64,000 nt of DNA, from NCBI GenBank assembly GCA_009869945.1, contig WIXG01000104.1, positions 1 through 64,000 of the forward strand, in the 5' to 3' direction. Source of the stretch: Mesaphorura yosii. Taxonomy: Eukaryota; Arthropoda; Collembola; Poduromorpha; Tullbergiidae. The position numbers and the translations under genes were made by a program. Under the pieces are notes generated by a model. The model made no database searches. It was not told the DNA's origin and worked only from the letters and a program-made list of their open reading frames with translations. Below are positions 10,117 through 23,213 of the stretch, one piece after another (position 1 is the first letter of the stretch; each line of letters opens with the position of its first letter).

Positions 10117-13100
10117 ATTTCAGTGCGTTGTGGTCTCTTGCCAAAGGCCGAGCTTTAACTGCTAACTTTTAGGATTGTGCAAGAGTATGGTCAGTTAAAG
10201 TAGAAGGCAACATTCGCGTACGCGTATGAAAATGCACAGAGTCCCCGATAGTCTAAGCCAAAAAATTCCGAGTACACACAAAACAAAGGTGAACGGTCCA
10301 CAGTGGCAGTGGCAATAACATTTGGCTTCAAAGCCGTCTTGATTACACGACAGACAGAAGCTGGAGCGACGGCGCACCGCACTCAACTACAGAGCAAAGA
10401 TATCAGGACAATAAAACTTTTACTGACACAACCTTCTGTGTGCTGTGTGAATTGGATGAGGTCAAAGAAAACACGCCAAACTCAACAAAAAAAAAGTTAA
10501 CAATGACTGCGACTACAACCTTCTCCTCTGTCCACTATTCAGGGAAATTCGTGCTCAACTGTTAAACAAACAACTTGGAGCACTTGGGCTGCCAGAAAGA
10601 TCGAGCAACGACCACGATTGAATTCTGAGAAACAAACGAATCAGAAATGTAAACACAGTCGAACATCAACTACAGCGCAGAGCTCGTGTCTTGTAATTAT
10701 TAAAGTCGGTTTCCCAGTACTCCTATTGCTTACAAGTTATCTAATCTCACAGAACAGTTAATTTTTATTGTTCCAAAAGTTATAATGTTTGATTTCTCAG
10801 AATTGCTATAAATATGTTATAATCACGCAATTCCTCTGTACTCCACTCCAGCCACACCATAGAACCTTTTATGCTTTTGGCATTACATTTCAAAAACACA
10901 AGATTGTTAATGGAATTCAAGCGTACAAGCTAAAAATTGTGAGAAACACAAGAAAATTGTTTTCTCAATGATGAGGATGATGATCGCAACAACTTATAAG
11001 CTGCCGGTGTTCAGTAAATGTACTTCACCAGACTAAACAAACGTGATAATTACTACAGTTTGAGACAGATTAACGGATGGAACAACAGCTCAACCAGAAT
11101 CCAATGACTGACTGGGCGAATATTCAACACTTGCTTCCTTTCTTCCCAAGTGCTTCCAACTGGCAGGTGGTTGAGAGCTTTGCATTGTGCCACGAATGCG
11201 CGTTAGACACGAAAATTTACTGTGAGCTGGCAACTGGCATTGTCGCTGGTGAAAGATGAAATCTTTCATGGATCCATAAAATTCATGTGCGGGTAGTTGG
11301 AATTTCCATGTTTGTCAGAATTCACTCGCATTTTCTGGAGTGATTGAATTAGCCGGAAATTTGCATGAGTCATGGAACGTGTGCCCGTCATAACGGATGC
11401 GGGTGCCGGTTTAGAAGAAATCCAAAGTTCTTCAGAACCTGTGCGACTGTCTCATCAGCAAGAAAGAAATGCTACCAAGCACGCATTGCCATTCTCTGTT
11501 GTATTGCATTGCTGCGGATGAATGCATTCATGGCATTCTTAGCACAGTACGTGTAAACGGAAGAAGGAAGACGTGCAAGTTCAGTTCAGGGGTGGTTGGA
11601 CAAAAGTAGAATGCAAGATGAAAGAACCCGATGATCGTAGGCGTAGTGCTTGCGTTGCTTTGGCTTTGCGTAGTAAGCCAGACTGCGCAAGTGCGACCAT
11701 AACCTTAGACTCCATTACTATTTTTACTCTGCGTGCCATGATTCACGTTTCCAAAACTTACGCACGACGCAGCCAATGTCATGGCTTGGCTCTGGACTAG
11801 TCGCTTCATTGCACGGGCATTTTCTTTCTCCGCTTTCGCTTCTACAACATTCTGTAGCGTTCTATTTCTGTCGTGCGTGATACGTATTTCAATGACAGCC
11901 CGAAGAAAGTCATTTCGCTGTCAAGAGAAGATACGATCTCTGAATCAACGAGAATAAGCGTGACTCGTGATACTCCCGAAATAGAAACTGTTGGATTGAC
12001 GGATGCAAATTAGATCTTGTCCAGCGACGTGACGTGACTTCGCCTCGGCTTTTCACGCTTATCTTTCCAATTTGCTACTCTTTGCGTAAGAAAACGAAGC
12101 TCGGAGTCTCGGACATCAATCAAAGCTTTCTTAGTACGTATGCAACGGTCAAATAACCGGAATGAAGTTTAGCTATTTAGCAAGTAATTTGATTTTGACC
12201 AGTCGGGATCGCGAAGATCTAGAAATCTCGTTGACATTGACATCGCTGGTCACATTGCTTCACTGTGGTAATTTGACGTTTTGAATAAATCACTTCCTAG
12301 GCTATTGGCTGTCTTTCATTCCATGTTTGGATAAAACCCGAAAGAAAAGCTCTGACATCCACCGCCAAGTGCAATAAAAAGCTGCTAGATTGACTGGATT
12401 CATGTCAGCAGATTTGAATTTCATCTTCCAACGAACGAAGCTAAAGGAACAGGTTCTGACCTTCCTCAAGCATCCAGCACGAACCATGCAACCATGTGCA
12501 GTGCACGATTTCTTTTTATTTCATGCAAGACTTTTTTATAAGACCTCAAAATAACTCAGCCTTCCAATCTGGTTGGTAACAGAACAACAATGCAATAAAA
12601 TGCTACATGCTGTTGGTCCCTTTGTGCTTCGAAGCCAAGCCACGTTTCTCATTCCTTTGCATTCATTCTGGGATGATGATCTTGTGTATATTATTATCTT
12701 GCCCCAGCCATGTAAACACACTCATGAAACTATTCGGAAGAGAAAAGAACAGAACAAGTTCACCTTCACTTTCAATCTCCGAGCCACAATCCTTTTATCA
12801 AGTCAAGTACACAGTATTTTTTTTCCTTCAAGGGTTATAAAACTGCTCGCTCGCATGCTGCATGCAGCTTGCTTTTTTCTTCTTGCACAACATCATCATG
12901 ACCTTAAAAACGGGTCGGTCGGCCGGCCGAGCCCTTAACTTTCAGTTTCGAAAGATGAAAAAGGTTGTTGGCTGTTGGGGTAGGACTTCGTGCCTAGTAA
13001 AGCAAATCATCTTGCTCCGAGCCTTAAAACTACAAACTACAAAAACTGGATTCACTCGCACTTTGCCGTGTTTCATTCCAAGCCAAGGTTTTATTTATTT

Positions 13101-16100
13101 ATTAATCTATCAACCTCAAAGACTGGCTGGCAGTCTTGGCGTGGCATGCAACAGCAGCATTAATTTCAGTTACTTCCTAATCACGAAAATCCATCAATGA
13201 ACAGCGAACGAAATAAAATCGAATCGATTTCTGATCCGTTTAGGAACACAATACAACTCAGAAATTAAATACAAAAAATGTAAAATCCGAGCTCCACATT
13301 TCGTGCTTTGAAATGACGCTTACGCCTTGCGCTTTTCCATTTCATTCGATTCCAGACTGAACTGAATTTCAATTTCCTTCTTTCATTATTCCCTTTTTGC
13401 ATTTGACATTTGAGTACACAACATTAAGCTGGGAAAATGTAATTTATTGTTGAGCTGTGCAGTGCCCAACGCGGAAAACTTTTTCGAAAAGGCCAACATG
13501 GATTTAGTCGCCCAACTTTGAACATTATAAAAAGTGAGCCTCACATTTTCATGAGTTTCCAATTTCTGCTGCTGTGCTCAGTTTTTCAGTTTCAGTCTTG
13601 TTCCAAGTCATTATTTTCTATTGGAAAAAGTCCTGCAGCAATTCGTCCGGAGCCAGTTTCCATTGTGCGCAGAAAAGTCATAAATTAATAGAAACGGCAC
13701 ATGTCAAATTCAATTTATGCCTTCATACATACAGAAGCACGAATCACCAAATCAGGAAAAATGGTACTGTCATTCCAGTTTCTCGTGTCGTAATACGAAA
13801 TGGAAATCATGCTTGCATGATTTGTGTTTCTGGCTCTGTCGGTCAAGACAAGAATTGTGTGACGGGCAATAATTGAGCAAAAGAAAGCCGCACCGCAGTA
13901 AAAAGCAGCACAACACAAGTAAAAAAGCTCTCCTTATAAATTATACTTCATTACGATAATTAGCACATATCCTGTGTCTAATCATTAATGACAATTTCTG
14001 AGTCGGTTTTAATTCTTCGAGGAAACAATCGTTCACGGTCAATTTAGTAAATCATTTTTTATTGTCATTCCTTGAATACGAAACCGAACGAGCTAAAAAC
14101 ATGGAATCAACTTGCAGCACGATCAGAGCATCGAGGATCATTCCAATTGAAGTCTGTTCGATTTTGGAAATTGTACGGGTAAAGGCATAAAATCAGGCAT
14201 TCCAATCGAGATTGCCAGTACCTCAATACAATTGAAAGACAAATGAAACATGCAGAGACACTTAATAACAATAGCCAACTTGTAAAGATAGGTTTTGGGC
14301 ACTCAATCTTAATTCATGACATTTTAAAGAAATTCCTTGCGAGATGATATTGTGTTCGTTGTATCGCATCGCAGAATGTAAACTGTAAACGCCAAAAGCA
14401 CAATTGCCATTAAAATCTTCAACGAGCGATGGCGATGGAAAATCTCAAAGGTACTCCAAAAGGTAACGCTTTTTTGGCTTGCACGAGCAGACGAGCATGT
14501 GGCAGGGACAAAGGATCTGCTGTTTTTCGCTTTTGTTCGATAGCTTCATTGTGCAGCATACCTGCCCATTTTACCATTTTACGGATAATGATTACGAAGA
14601 AGAAATCTGTGCAATGTTGAACATCGCACATATGCCATGGTGCAGGCTGCAGACTGGAGAATGGATGGAAGCAGCGGACAAGACGCTGTATACAGTTCGC
14701 GTCTCTCGTAGTCAGTGGTCATGGCCGAGACCACTTTTTATGTCCATGAAGAAAAACTTTACATAACCTATCTTTATCCTAATCTCTCTTCCTTACAACA
14801 ACATAACATGAAAGCAGGCGAGCCCTCAGAGAAGAAACTCGTTTCTTGTTTCTGTGCACGCTCACTTTCATTGAATAACGCAGTAGCCTCAGTCTCTCTT
14901 AATCTATCCTGCTTTAACACCATTGCACTTGCATTACATTGACTGGACAAACAAGTTGCCGTTGCGCGTGCATTTTTGTACCGCATAATTGGATTTTGGC
15001 CACATTCTTTCTTTCTCTTGTAATAAATCTCGCACACACGAATAGATTAATTAATTAGTGGCATCTCCAAAACAGCAATTCTTAGTATTGAGTGTCTGGA
15101 TGGATTTGATTATGAGAACAATTCTAATCAGTAGAGCAATCTCTCATCCATGCCCAAGCCTGGTCTGAATGACTGGTCCGGCAAGCCAAGCAGCAATGCA
15201 ACGCAATGAAGGTGTTGAGGTACTTCATTCTTATCCTTATCCTGAGCGCTAACGAAGACATTGAAATTATCCTCGCTCAAGGTTTCAAAGGCCCTGAAGG
15301 GATATTGAAGTCGAAGCATTGTACTGTTCGAGCGTGGATTCATTAACAACATTCTCAAAATATTTAATGCATTGGGCGCACGAAAACGAAGACTAAGGCC
15401 TGCTTTCGGACTCACGAAATCATGAAATACGAGCCCGAACAATTAAAATTCATGTGGATTTCCGAACCGAGAAAAGAAGGAAAGGGAAGGAATGTAGATA
15501 ATCCGACTCACTCTCGCTTTCGATCTTCCAATCTTTGTCGTGCGTAGTTTCTTAGCTGCCTTAAAACTTTCCTCGTTAGAATTCTCAAAGGCAAGGCCAG
15601 GCCGAGCAAGTTTTCTAATTTGGACTATAATACTGGTACGGAATAGAAGTAGAAGTAATAATTGCTTCCAAGAGTCATGCAGCAGACGATGTAATAATGT
15701 GAACCCTTCCATTTCATTTCCCTTTACAACAAGAGAAAATAAAATACGTAATCAAAATGTCATCGTTCAATTTATGAAGTTAGTTATTATTGGTACAAGT
15801 CGGTCGTCGAGCTCATGAATAGTGCTGGAACTAGGAAGTGAATAATAATGCCAATCTTACACACTACGCATTCTGAGTATTACGCACGTCAAGCAACCGA
15901 GTTAACGAACGAACGGATGCGAAAGGACAACGCATCTAAAATTCTCTTGTGTGTTGCACGTCGTGTTGCGCGTCCTTACAAAAGTGCTCAATTGAATATC
16001 TGAGTCAAGTTCAACATTTGGTGAGTACAATTTGTGAGGATGAGTCTCTTTTTATGTGCCTCGCATTATTGCCAAGTTCGTTTTATATTTATTGGATCCA

Positions 16101-18813
16101 ACTAGCAATAATAATGAAATTCTCAATCTAAGGACGAGTACGAGTGTATGTTCGTATAAAAATACTTGGTCGCTAGTCTCATTCATTCTCTTCTGCCTCG
16201 ACCGACCAAACGTAAAGCAGCGCAACCCTTTTAACAATCGCCACAGATGATGATGACTCATACGTGGATCGGCTGATTAAAATTAATAAAAGTACATGCA
16301 TTGAGTCATTGAGTGCTGGGCTGTGCTGAGTGCGAGTACGCAATATTTTATCCATAATTTCAATTTATTTTAACTAGCCAGAATTTCGCCGCATGAATTT
16401 TTATAGGAAATTCATTAATGGCAAAGGAACTAAGAAGTTGTGTTTCTAGCTCGCCCGTCTGCTTCGGTTGAGACACAGGATCCGTGTTCATTCTATGTGC
16501 TCCAATTGCGTACTGCGTGGTTGGGCCTGAGTCTGAACACATTAGAAAAATTACTGATCGAGCAGCAGATTAATGCTGTTATTATTAGGTTGCATTAGTT
16601 CGTATTATTTTTATGTGCAGTGTCAGTGGCAGTAATGGCAACGGAGTTGCTGAGATAAGATTGTATTTTTATTGCCTTTTCAGGGTGAAATACTTAGATC
16701 GTAGATTACGCGTACGCAAAGCATCTCCGTGGGGCTTGCGTAACTGCACTGAGCCGAGCGTGATAAGACTTTCTCTGGTGTGCGGTCACTAATTTTATTC
16801 ACGGTGAACGCGAGCAGAGCAACCGTACCAGAGCCTCAGCAGATCATTTTATTCAAAATAGTTGGCATTCACCGAAGAATTGCCAATGGCGATTCAATAC
16901 ACATTAATCAGCCGCAGTGGTCCAATAATTTTACGGAACAAAAATGGAAGCTAGACAAAGCCAGGCAGCGAAGCACGGACACTGCCACAGCACAAATATA
17001 GCTTGATTGCAATTCCAATAAATCACGAATGCAGTTCGGTTCAGAACATTGCAGTGCAGTGCCGTAGAGAAAGAGGAACATGAACACTGGAGGGATGAAA
17101 GAAGTAACACTAACGCAGCGCAGTGAGTCATCATTTCTCTTTCCCAAAATCAAGCCCAGCCAGCAGCAGAGAAAACTACCCGACACGATCAGCCATCCGT
17201 CTATTCAGTCGGCGCGGCGGTGTGCTCACTGAGCATATCGCGTAAGTGCACGCAGACACTGCTGCTGCTCCGAAAACCCGACCTGGGACTTGCTTGCACC
17301 ACCGCTCGCTCGATCAACTCGCATAATAATAACATTACACCATTTATTTAGAAAGTTCCTTTTTCTGTGCGTAACAATCCACGGCCAATGCCAATGCTAT
17401 ACGACTGCGACTCATTATTGCTTTCAGAATCTATGGTCATGGCTGTGTTCAGTGCAGTTTTTCGTTCAGCCTTTGATAGACTTTGATCCGATTCTCAAAA
17501 AAGCAGAAAAACTTTGCCCGACGCATAGTGCGTAATGCGTAATATAATGCGACTTGTAGCAATGTTTCCACATCAAAAGAACAGCCCAGCGCAGAGAAAG
17601 AGAGAAATGCTGCGCTGTGTCGCACGAATAAATTGTTAATATCGAGTCTTGGTACGGATTTACGGCGCTCTTGATACGGCTTCTGCTTGTAATATAATGA
17701 TCGACCAACTTTACATCACAAACACATAAAAACGTCGGGTTAAATTACTTATTCCGTATTTTACACAGTATTCTAGTCGATACTCGAAAGAGCCATACAC
17801 AAAATATTGGTTTAAGCTTCGTCCGTCTCGGACGGAAAGTGCGTATGAAAATCGAATTTTTCGGTTGCTCGCTCTTAAAAAGCCTGTTCAATGCATTTAC
17901 GCATACGGAGGCGTCTCGTCTCGTGCGTGGACATGGACTTACATTAGATTATACATTTTTCGAAAAATATACACGCACACGCATACATTTTATTGGATTA
18001 TGTCGACAGAAATGTGCATGCAAGCATAATTCTCAGAAAGAACTCAGTTCGTATTCGTAATGCTGACTGCACCGCTAATAGAAAATGTAAAGAGACATCC
18101 ATCGAAAATTTCCAGAATGGCAGGCGAATGCACTGCAGAAGACAAATAAGGGTTTATTTATAGATTGAAAATAGACCAGTAGGGAACGGAATACTACGGA
18201 ATACAGCACGGAATCGGAAAGGCTTAAGAAATCCTAAGTTAACTATCCGGCAATGCATTGCACTCTGGGCTGTGCACTTTAAAGATTTCCATTTCATAAG
18301 CTCCATCGATTGGATTACAAAATTACAATCACAGTCCCAATTCGTTGGTGATGAATGAAAGGAATAAATTTGACATACACTGCCGCTGAATTTGCATACA
18401 GCTCGCGAGTTCATGATGAATGAGCGAACAGGGACAATAAGAACAAATTGGGTACTAATCCCAATTTTTAAATTCAAAATTGAGTTAGCCATTAGCTGCA
18501 GTGCACAAATTCAAACTCGATTGTAGCGACTCTGCCTAAGCTTTTACTGCTTGGAGCGATGTGGTGCTTGAAATGTCCAGCTGAGGCAACTGCAACTGAT
18601 TTAGTGCTTCAGTGGCAATATGATTCCAAGAAGCTTGAAGTTCATAGGGTCAACAAGAAAGGCGAACGTGAACAGTGACAATGACCTACGCAAAGTCGAT
18701 GCATGAAGCCTAATTTACATACTAGCAGTGAAAGATCACGTCATTTCTATCATTATTGAGCCACCCCAGTCCGATGAACTACAGCAGTGCAGCAACTTGC
18801 AAAAAGTCACCCC

Positions 18814-18833
18814 AAGTCAAGTCAAGTCAAGTC
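18814..18833. repeat. (AAGTC)4 microsatellite
   Basis: Four perfect copies of AAGTC. A second simple repeat, (CACTTG)3, lies at 18922-18939 about 90 bases away. Both are in gene-poor DNA with no sign of function. Confidence 0.85.
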
Positions 18834-19644
18834 AGCGTATGATTTCAGCGAGAAAATCGAGTTTGAGTCGACCCTCACCGTCTGGCTTTCACGACATCGG
18901 CACGGCTTACCCTCACCATGACACTTGCACTTGCACTTGGTTCTCGTGGGCAAATAGGGAAATCGACATTTGAGAAAGTACGCGCAACGCGAAAAGTTGG
19001 CAGCCAACTGTAACTCACCTTTCACTGCTGGTGCAAATCCGGTACAATCGCAGTTACTTTGAAGATGAGGAGAAATTGAGACTACTTCAATGACAATTCT
19101 TGAGTTTTGCGAAGCGAGAGTGCACTTGAACAGGAAGAATCAATAAATCCAAAATCCAAAGTTGTAAGAAGGAAATTCGTAATTCGCGAACTCCGATGAG
19201 GCTTGAGAATTTTGAGACAAAAATTACGGCGTTCTCTTTTGAAGTCCACGAGTTGAGCGAGACGGAAGCAGGTGCCGATGCTAAACAGGCGAGCGCACTT
19301 CCTAGAATGTCAAATGTCAATCGCCAATCCTTCGTTGCAACGATAAAGATAGACTCCGTCTTAAGAAAGTCCAGGTATTCGAAATATGTGCTACGCACTT
19401 CTTATCAATTTCATTCATTCGATTCAAGAGCATTCACATTGTTCCCGTATTTTAGACGAAAACGTTGCAGTTCCAAGCGCAGCGTCTCATTCACACGGGC
19501 AGGTGAGACGACGCACAACAATGAATTAATCGTGCGTACAACGGCACTGCTGCGCTACGTTTCGCACGCGTTTCGTGCGTACTGTTTACAAAAATAGAAT
19601 GAGACGGGTTTGTGTTTGTACTTGAATTGTTTTGTAAGAGAAAA

Positions 19645-19719
19645 TACTGCGTTCTAATCTTATCAGATATGTCTAGAACGTGTTTATATCTGAGATAAGG
19701 ATTGAGACAGCATGCAGTA
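19645..19719. other. Imperfect hairpin with paired GATA sites
   Basis: The left arm is around 19645-19670 and the right arm around 19686-19719, separated by a loop of about 15 bases. The core pairing is AGATAT with ATATCT, followed by CTTATC with GATAAG across a two-base bulge, and a distal TACTGC/GCAGTA pairing. The right arm carries several bulges. The size is like a small pre-miRNA, but no known miRNA seed was recognised. Two inverted GATA-factor sites explain the core equally well. Confidence 0.35.
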
Positions 19720-20254
19720 GCAGTCAATGCAGTAACGGTGCTTTAATCGTTTTACTATTTACAGATATTGGAGAATTCTGCACTGCGTAGAATCTCAGTT
19801 TAGAAAAGAAGCTCACAATCACTCAATACTCAAGTCCGAGTCTGTTGCAGGCAGGCAGGCACTGAGTATCGTATTCGTATCAAGTTGGTTGACTTTACTT
19901 GGCTGGTCTACGCGTTAACGCGTTCTTCGTTGAGGCGTTCCACTACGCAACTAAAACACAACTGCTAGGTTGGAGAGCTGGAGGACAGCAACAGGAGCAG
20001 AAAAGCAGACTTGACTTGTCAGGCCGACTGGCTGGATGGTTGGAAAAAGTGAAAAGAAGTATTACACATATAAAGTATTATTATAACATTTGTCTACTGG
20101 ATCTGTGCAACAACTCCATGATGGAGTTTGAAAAATACAAGAATGAAAACCTTTTTGTCTAGGTACGGATCTTGATGATGAAACCAAGCGCAAACCAAGT
20201 TTCGTTACTGCACGCAGGGTGGAGAGCTCTGCTGAAAGCTGAATTCGCTATTTC

Positions 20255-20292
20255 CATTGCCATTGCCGTTGCATTGCATTGCATTGCATTGC
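20255..20292. repeat. (GCATT)n microsatellite
   Basis: Four perfect GCATT units lie at 20271-20290, flanked on the left by degenerate CATTGC copies. It is a simple pentanucleotide repeat in non-coding DNA, probably length-polymorphic. Confidence 0.85.
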
Positions 20293-20492
20293 TGGGGAAG
20301 AAAGAAGGCTGAGCCGTCACCGTCCACCGTCATCAAAGGGAAACTCAAACAGCAATCGCAGTCGCATTAACTGTAGTTCTTTCTAGATTGTGTAATGCCA
20401 GCCAGCTCCTGGCCTGAGACACAAGAACATCCAAGTTGGCATAGGCAAAGCTTTTACGGGGCCCTGGCTCACTTTTCCGTTCGCATTCGCGT

Positions 20493-20529
20493 GCGTGCGT
20501 AAGCTGCGTAGCGTAAAGCGTAAGTGCGT
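20493..20529. repeat. Cluster of six GCGT(A) motifs
   Basis: GCGT begins at 20493, 20497, 20506, 20511, 20518 and 20526, most followed by A. It is the densest of several such clusters in the window. It may be a degenerate tandem repeat or a transcription-factor cluster. Confidence 0.6.
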
Positions 20530-21472
20530 AGACGTAAAACGCACTACATACCGTGTTTTTAGGTTCTGTATCTTCAGAACTTTTACTAATGCCATTGCCT
20601 GGCTTTGGTTCAAGCAAACTTGGGTGCGTGACTCAAGTTTTTCTTTCCACGCTCGTACTTTTGCTTTGCTTCTGCTTTTGCCAGCGGTAGAATTTAGCAG
20701 TTCTTTTTTCGGGGGTGAGATTTTTGCTTGCCCTGTCTTGCTTTCCTTATAAACAAACACAAGCTTCGTTTGAGGTGGTGCGTGGTGGTGGTGGAAGGAG
20801 AGATCGCTTGTTTCCCGGATCCGTGCTGCTTGTCTCGTTCTTCGCATTTTGCAGATCTTGTACGGTGCACTGGTACTTGTGCTCTGCGTAATTTTTAAGA
20901 GTTCCAAGTATTGATTCACCGCCGCCATCGCCACCCTGCATCAAATTCTTACGTCAGTCCAGCCCTGCTTTGTGCCTTCATGTGCGCACGTTTCTTAGCC
21001 GTCGTTTGTAAGCTCAGGATAAAATTCTGCTTCATATCTGGCCATACGACCATGAATCTCTTTGACCAATCTCGGAACGTTATATCGAACTCACACTTAC
21101 GCTGGGCTGCACTGGAAATCTGCTGTAAAATAAAAAATTTACAAAAGGCGGGGTAGATTTGCGAAAAAATCAACAGAATATGAGATTTTTTACTCCACTT
21201 AGCTGAATTTAGCGTAACAATAAAGCAACAGCAAGCAACGAAACACACACACTGTGATTTTTCGGCTTGATTTGAAAGCAGCCGGCCCAAATTCAAAACG
21301 GCGACACAACACAACGATGTGACTTTCACCAAAGCGAAATATAATAAGCCATTTAGTTTATTCGTTACTCGTTCTCGTTAAGTGGCGAATTTGATGATTT
21401 TTCTTAACAGCTTAGAAGCTATGAAGAGGAGTTAACCGACACGACACGGGCAAGGCCCATGATAAGGCACAA

Positions 21473-21488
21473 TTTATTTGAATTTATT
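21473..21488 (-). terminator. Polyadenylation signals for TMEM267
   Basis: Two AATAAA hexamers on the minus strand (plus coordinates 21473-21478 and 21483-21488) lie about 70-85 bases downstream of the TMEM267 stop codon, the expected place for 3' end formation. Confidence 0.6.
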
Positions 21489-21558
21489 CAACAGGTTCAA
21501 CAGAGAGCAGTCTGAACTACGCGAATTTGACTTGCGACATTAATAAATTATTAATTTG

Positions 21559-22240
21559 CTATACAACTAAGCTCGAAAATGCAGCACTGTCACCTCCGCT
21601 TAATTTACTATCGCTGATACCACAGCTAAGTCTTAAGAATCGTATGAACCATGGAAAGACAACTAAGGCTATGCGTACAATGTACACCGGAATGGGTCGA
21701 GTATGCACGTACGGCGGATACAAAAATATTCCACGTCTGGTAGCGTCCCGCAAGTGATGCGGGATAAAACTGATTAGGAATCCAAACGTCCAGTCAATAT
21801 TAAAAGGTAGAAACATTAAAGAGAATATCAGCAGCATGCCGGTGCAGTGGAACGGTCCCCGATATGGCGCGTGCATTGCAGCTGTGATCCGGAAACTTTT
21901 CGCTGCGATGAAATGGTCAATGTCGATGATGGACGAGCCAAGTCCAACCAGCAACAGTTCGTTGGAAAGATTTATGATGGAGTACGGGTCAACAATTATC
22001 CAGCTTAACACTCCAATGATGAGATGTATCAAATTATCACATAATGCGTGGATTATTCTGCAGGAATGGATTTTAGGTCTGGACAACACCTGCATTTCGA
22101 AGAGAACAGGGAGTCAGCAAGGACAAATAATCATGTTATGCTAATCATTGTCTTGTTATTACAAAATCACCAAGATCGCCGGCGAATATGAGGCACACCG
22201 TCGTCACGATTTGAATCCATTGCTTATGTTTGATCTTCAT
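21559..22240 (-). CDS. TMEM267: Transmembrane protein 267 homologue
   Basis: Two coding exons, 22240-22163 and 22089-21559, give 202 residues (human about 215). The start ATG has an in-frame TGA six codons upstream. The donor is TTTT then GTAATA and the acceptor is AAATGCAG, and only this phase links the frames. The protein keeps family blocks in order: ALCDN followed by IHLIIGVLSW, then SSIIDIDHF, AAKSFRITAAMHAPYRGPFHC, and PHHLRDATRRGIFLYPP. Several hydrophobic helices (about residues 9-26, 46-65, 75-95, 110-135 and 160-180) indicate a multi-pass membrane protein. The conserved His/Asp residues (DNLIH, DIDHF, HHLRD) recall membrane metal-dependent hydrolases, but the biochemical function of this family is not established. 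It lies about 1 kb downstream of the cadherin on the same strand. Confidence 0.85.
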
Positions 22241-23213
22241 TGTTTTATCTAGAGATCAAAGACAGTTCCCCAGAGGTTGCGAGAAAGCCGTGTATGCCAG
22301 ACCAAACTTATGTCTTGTCATGTAAGTTGTCATTAGTCGAGCTGCCTGGTCACAATCCGTGCGTAGGAACGACGGTGACGGCGACGCTCTGAAGGAGAAT
22401 TAAAAATTGCGGAACTTTTGAAAGCACTTGAATTGCATGAATATCTTACCAAATATTCGTCATGGTCCTGGCTCCCTTGCAGTGGACACAACTTCGATCT
22501 CGTTTGCATCAGTATAGCTGAGGTAGTTAATACGATATGGAACGGATTGTGTCGTCGTAACAGATTCTGACTGCCACCCCGAAAGATGAGCACAGATGAG
22601 ACCTGAGTTGCTCAATCAACACTCTTTCAAGTTGCATTTCCTCCCGCGTCGCATTACTTCAAGCGCTGAATCAGTCGAAAGTGTCATTTCATCCAATGCT
22701 TTTATGTATAACACTCGATGCGACTCGAAATTGATGAGATGAGTTGATGATGATTAGCCCCTGGCAAAGACTAACAAAAATACCACGCCAATTGCACCGA
22801 GTTCTTTAATATCGGTTGTTAGAACAAATTGTCCGTAGACAAAATTGTTCCCAGTAAATAGTTCCAGAACAATTGTTTCTAGCGAACTGTTTGAAGTCAA
22901 GAAATTGGCTGCAATACTCTGAATTCTTTTATTTGGCACTTTACTCAATTACTGTCGTTTGGTTTACAAATTGACGCGCGATTATATGACAACTTCTATC
23001 AAACAACGACGACCTTCCAACCCTTAAGTTGTAAGGTTTCATTTGTCGAAACCTTCTCGACTAAATTATTGGCGTCTCACAAGACTCATTGCAAGAACAT
23101 TAGCACTAAACTATAGTAATCTTAAAAACGGTAGAAAAATCTCTGTTGTATTTAGGAATTTGCTAAAAATAAATAAATAGCATAAATATTAAGTAGCATA
23201 TGACTCTTTGCAA
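22241..23213. other. Spacer between TMEM267 and the cadherin gene
   Basis: It holds the TMEM267 promoter and 5' leader on the right side and the cadherin 3' untranslated region on the left-reading side. On the minus strand AATAAA at 22933-22928 is a candidate cadherin polyadenylation signal, 281 bases past its stop. Small open frames at 22333-22593 and 22754-22948 match nothing I recognise. Confidence 0.5.
22928..22933 (-). terminator. Candidate polyadenylation signal for the cadherin gene
   Basis: AATAAA on the minus strand, 281 bases downstream of the cadherin stop codon. It is the first canonical hexamer I find after that stop. Confidence 0.5.

Larger units (their letters stand above)
9491..21472. 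other. Gene-poor region between Tet and TMEM267
   Basis: About 12 kb without a recognisable protein gene. It probably holds the promoter, non-coding 5' exons and 5' introns of the Tet-type gene, since an acceptor just upstream of the Tet start implies an upstream exon. Open frames up to about 180 codons occur (for example minus 20383-20934) but none resembles a known family. The region contains short tandem repeats, GCGTA-rich clusters, palindromes and one imperfect hairpin, listed separately. No tRNA, rRNA or transposon protein was recognised. Confidence 0.5.

Noticed and set aside
12917-12930. GGCCGGCC palindromes here and near 33600
   Set aside because: Short GC-rich palindromes without neighbouring structure; no reason to treat them as elements.
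19196-19597. 133-codon plus-strand frame
   Set aside because: No recognisable family or motif; overlaps another frame on the opposite strand of similar quality.
20383-20944. Two overlapping minus-strand frames of 183 and 65 codons
   Set aside because: The shorter one starts with an acceptable ATG and has a plausible texture, but no domain, splice partner or homology was recognised, so no gene is called.
22333-22948. Small minus-strand frames between TMEM267 and the cadherin
   Set aside because: They fall in the expected 3' and 5' untranslated sequence of the two flanking genes and match nothing.
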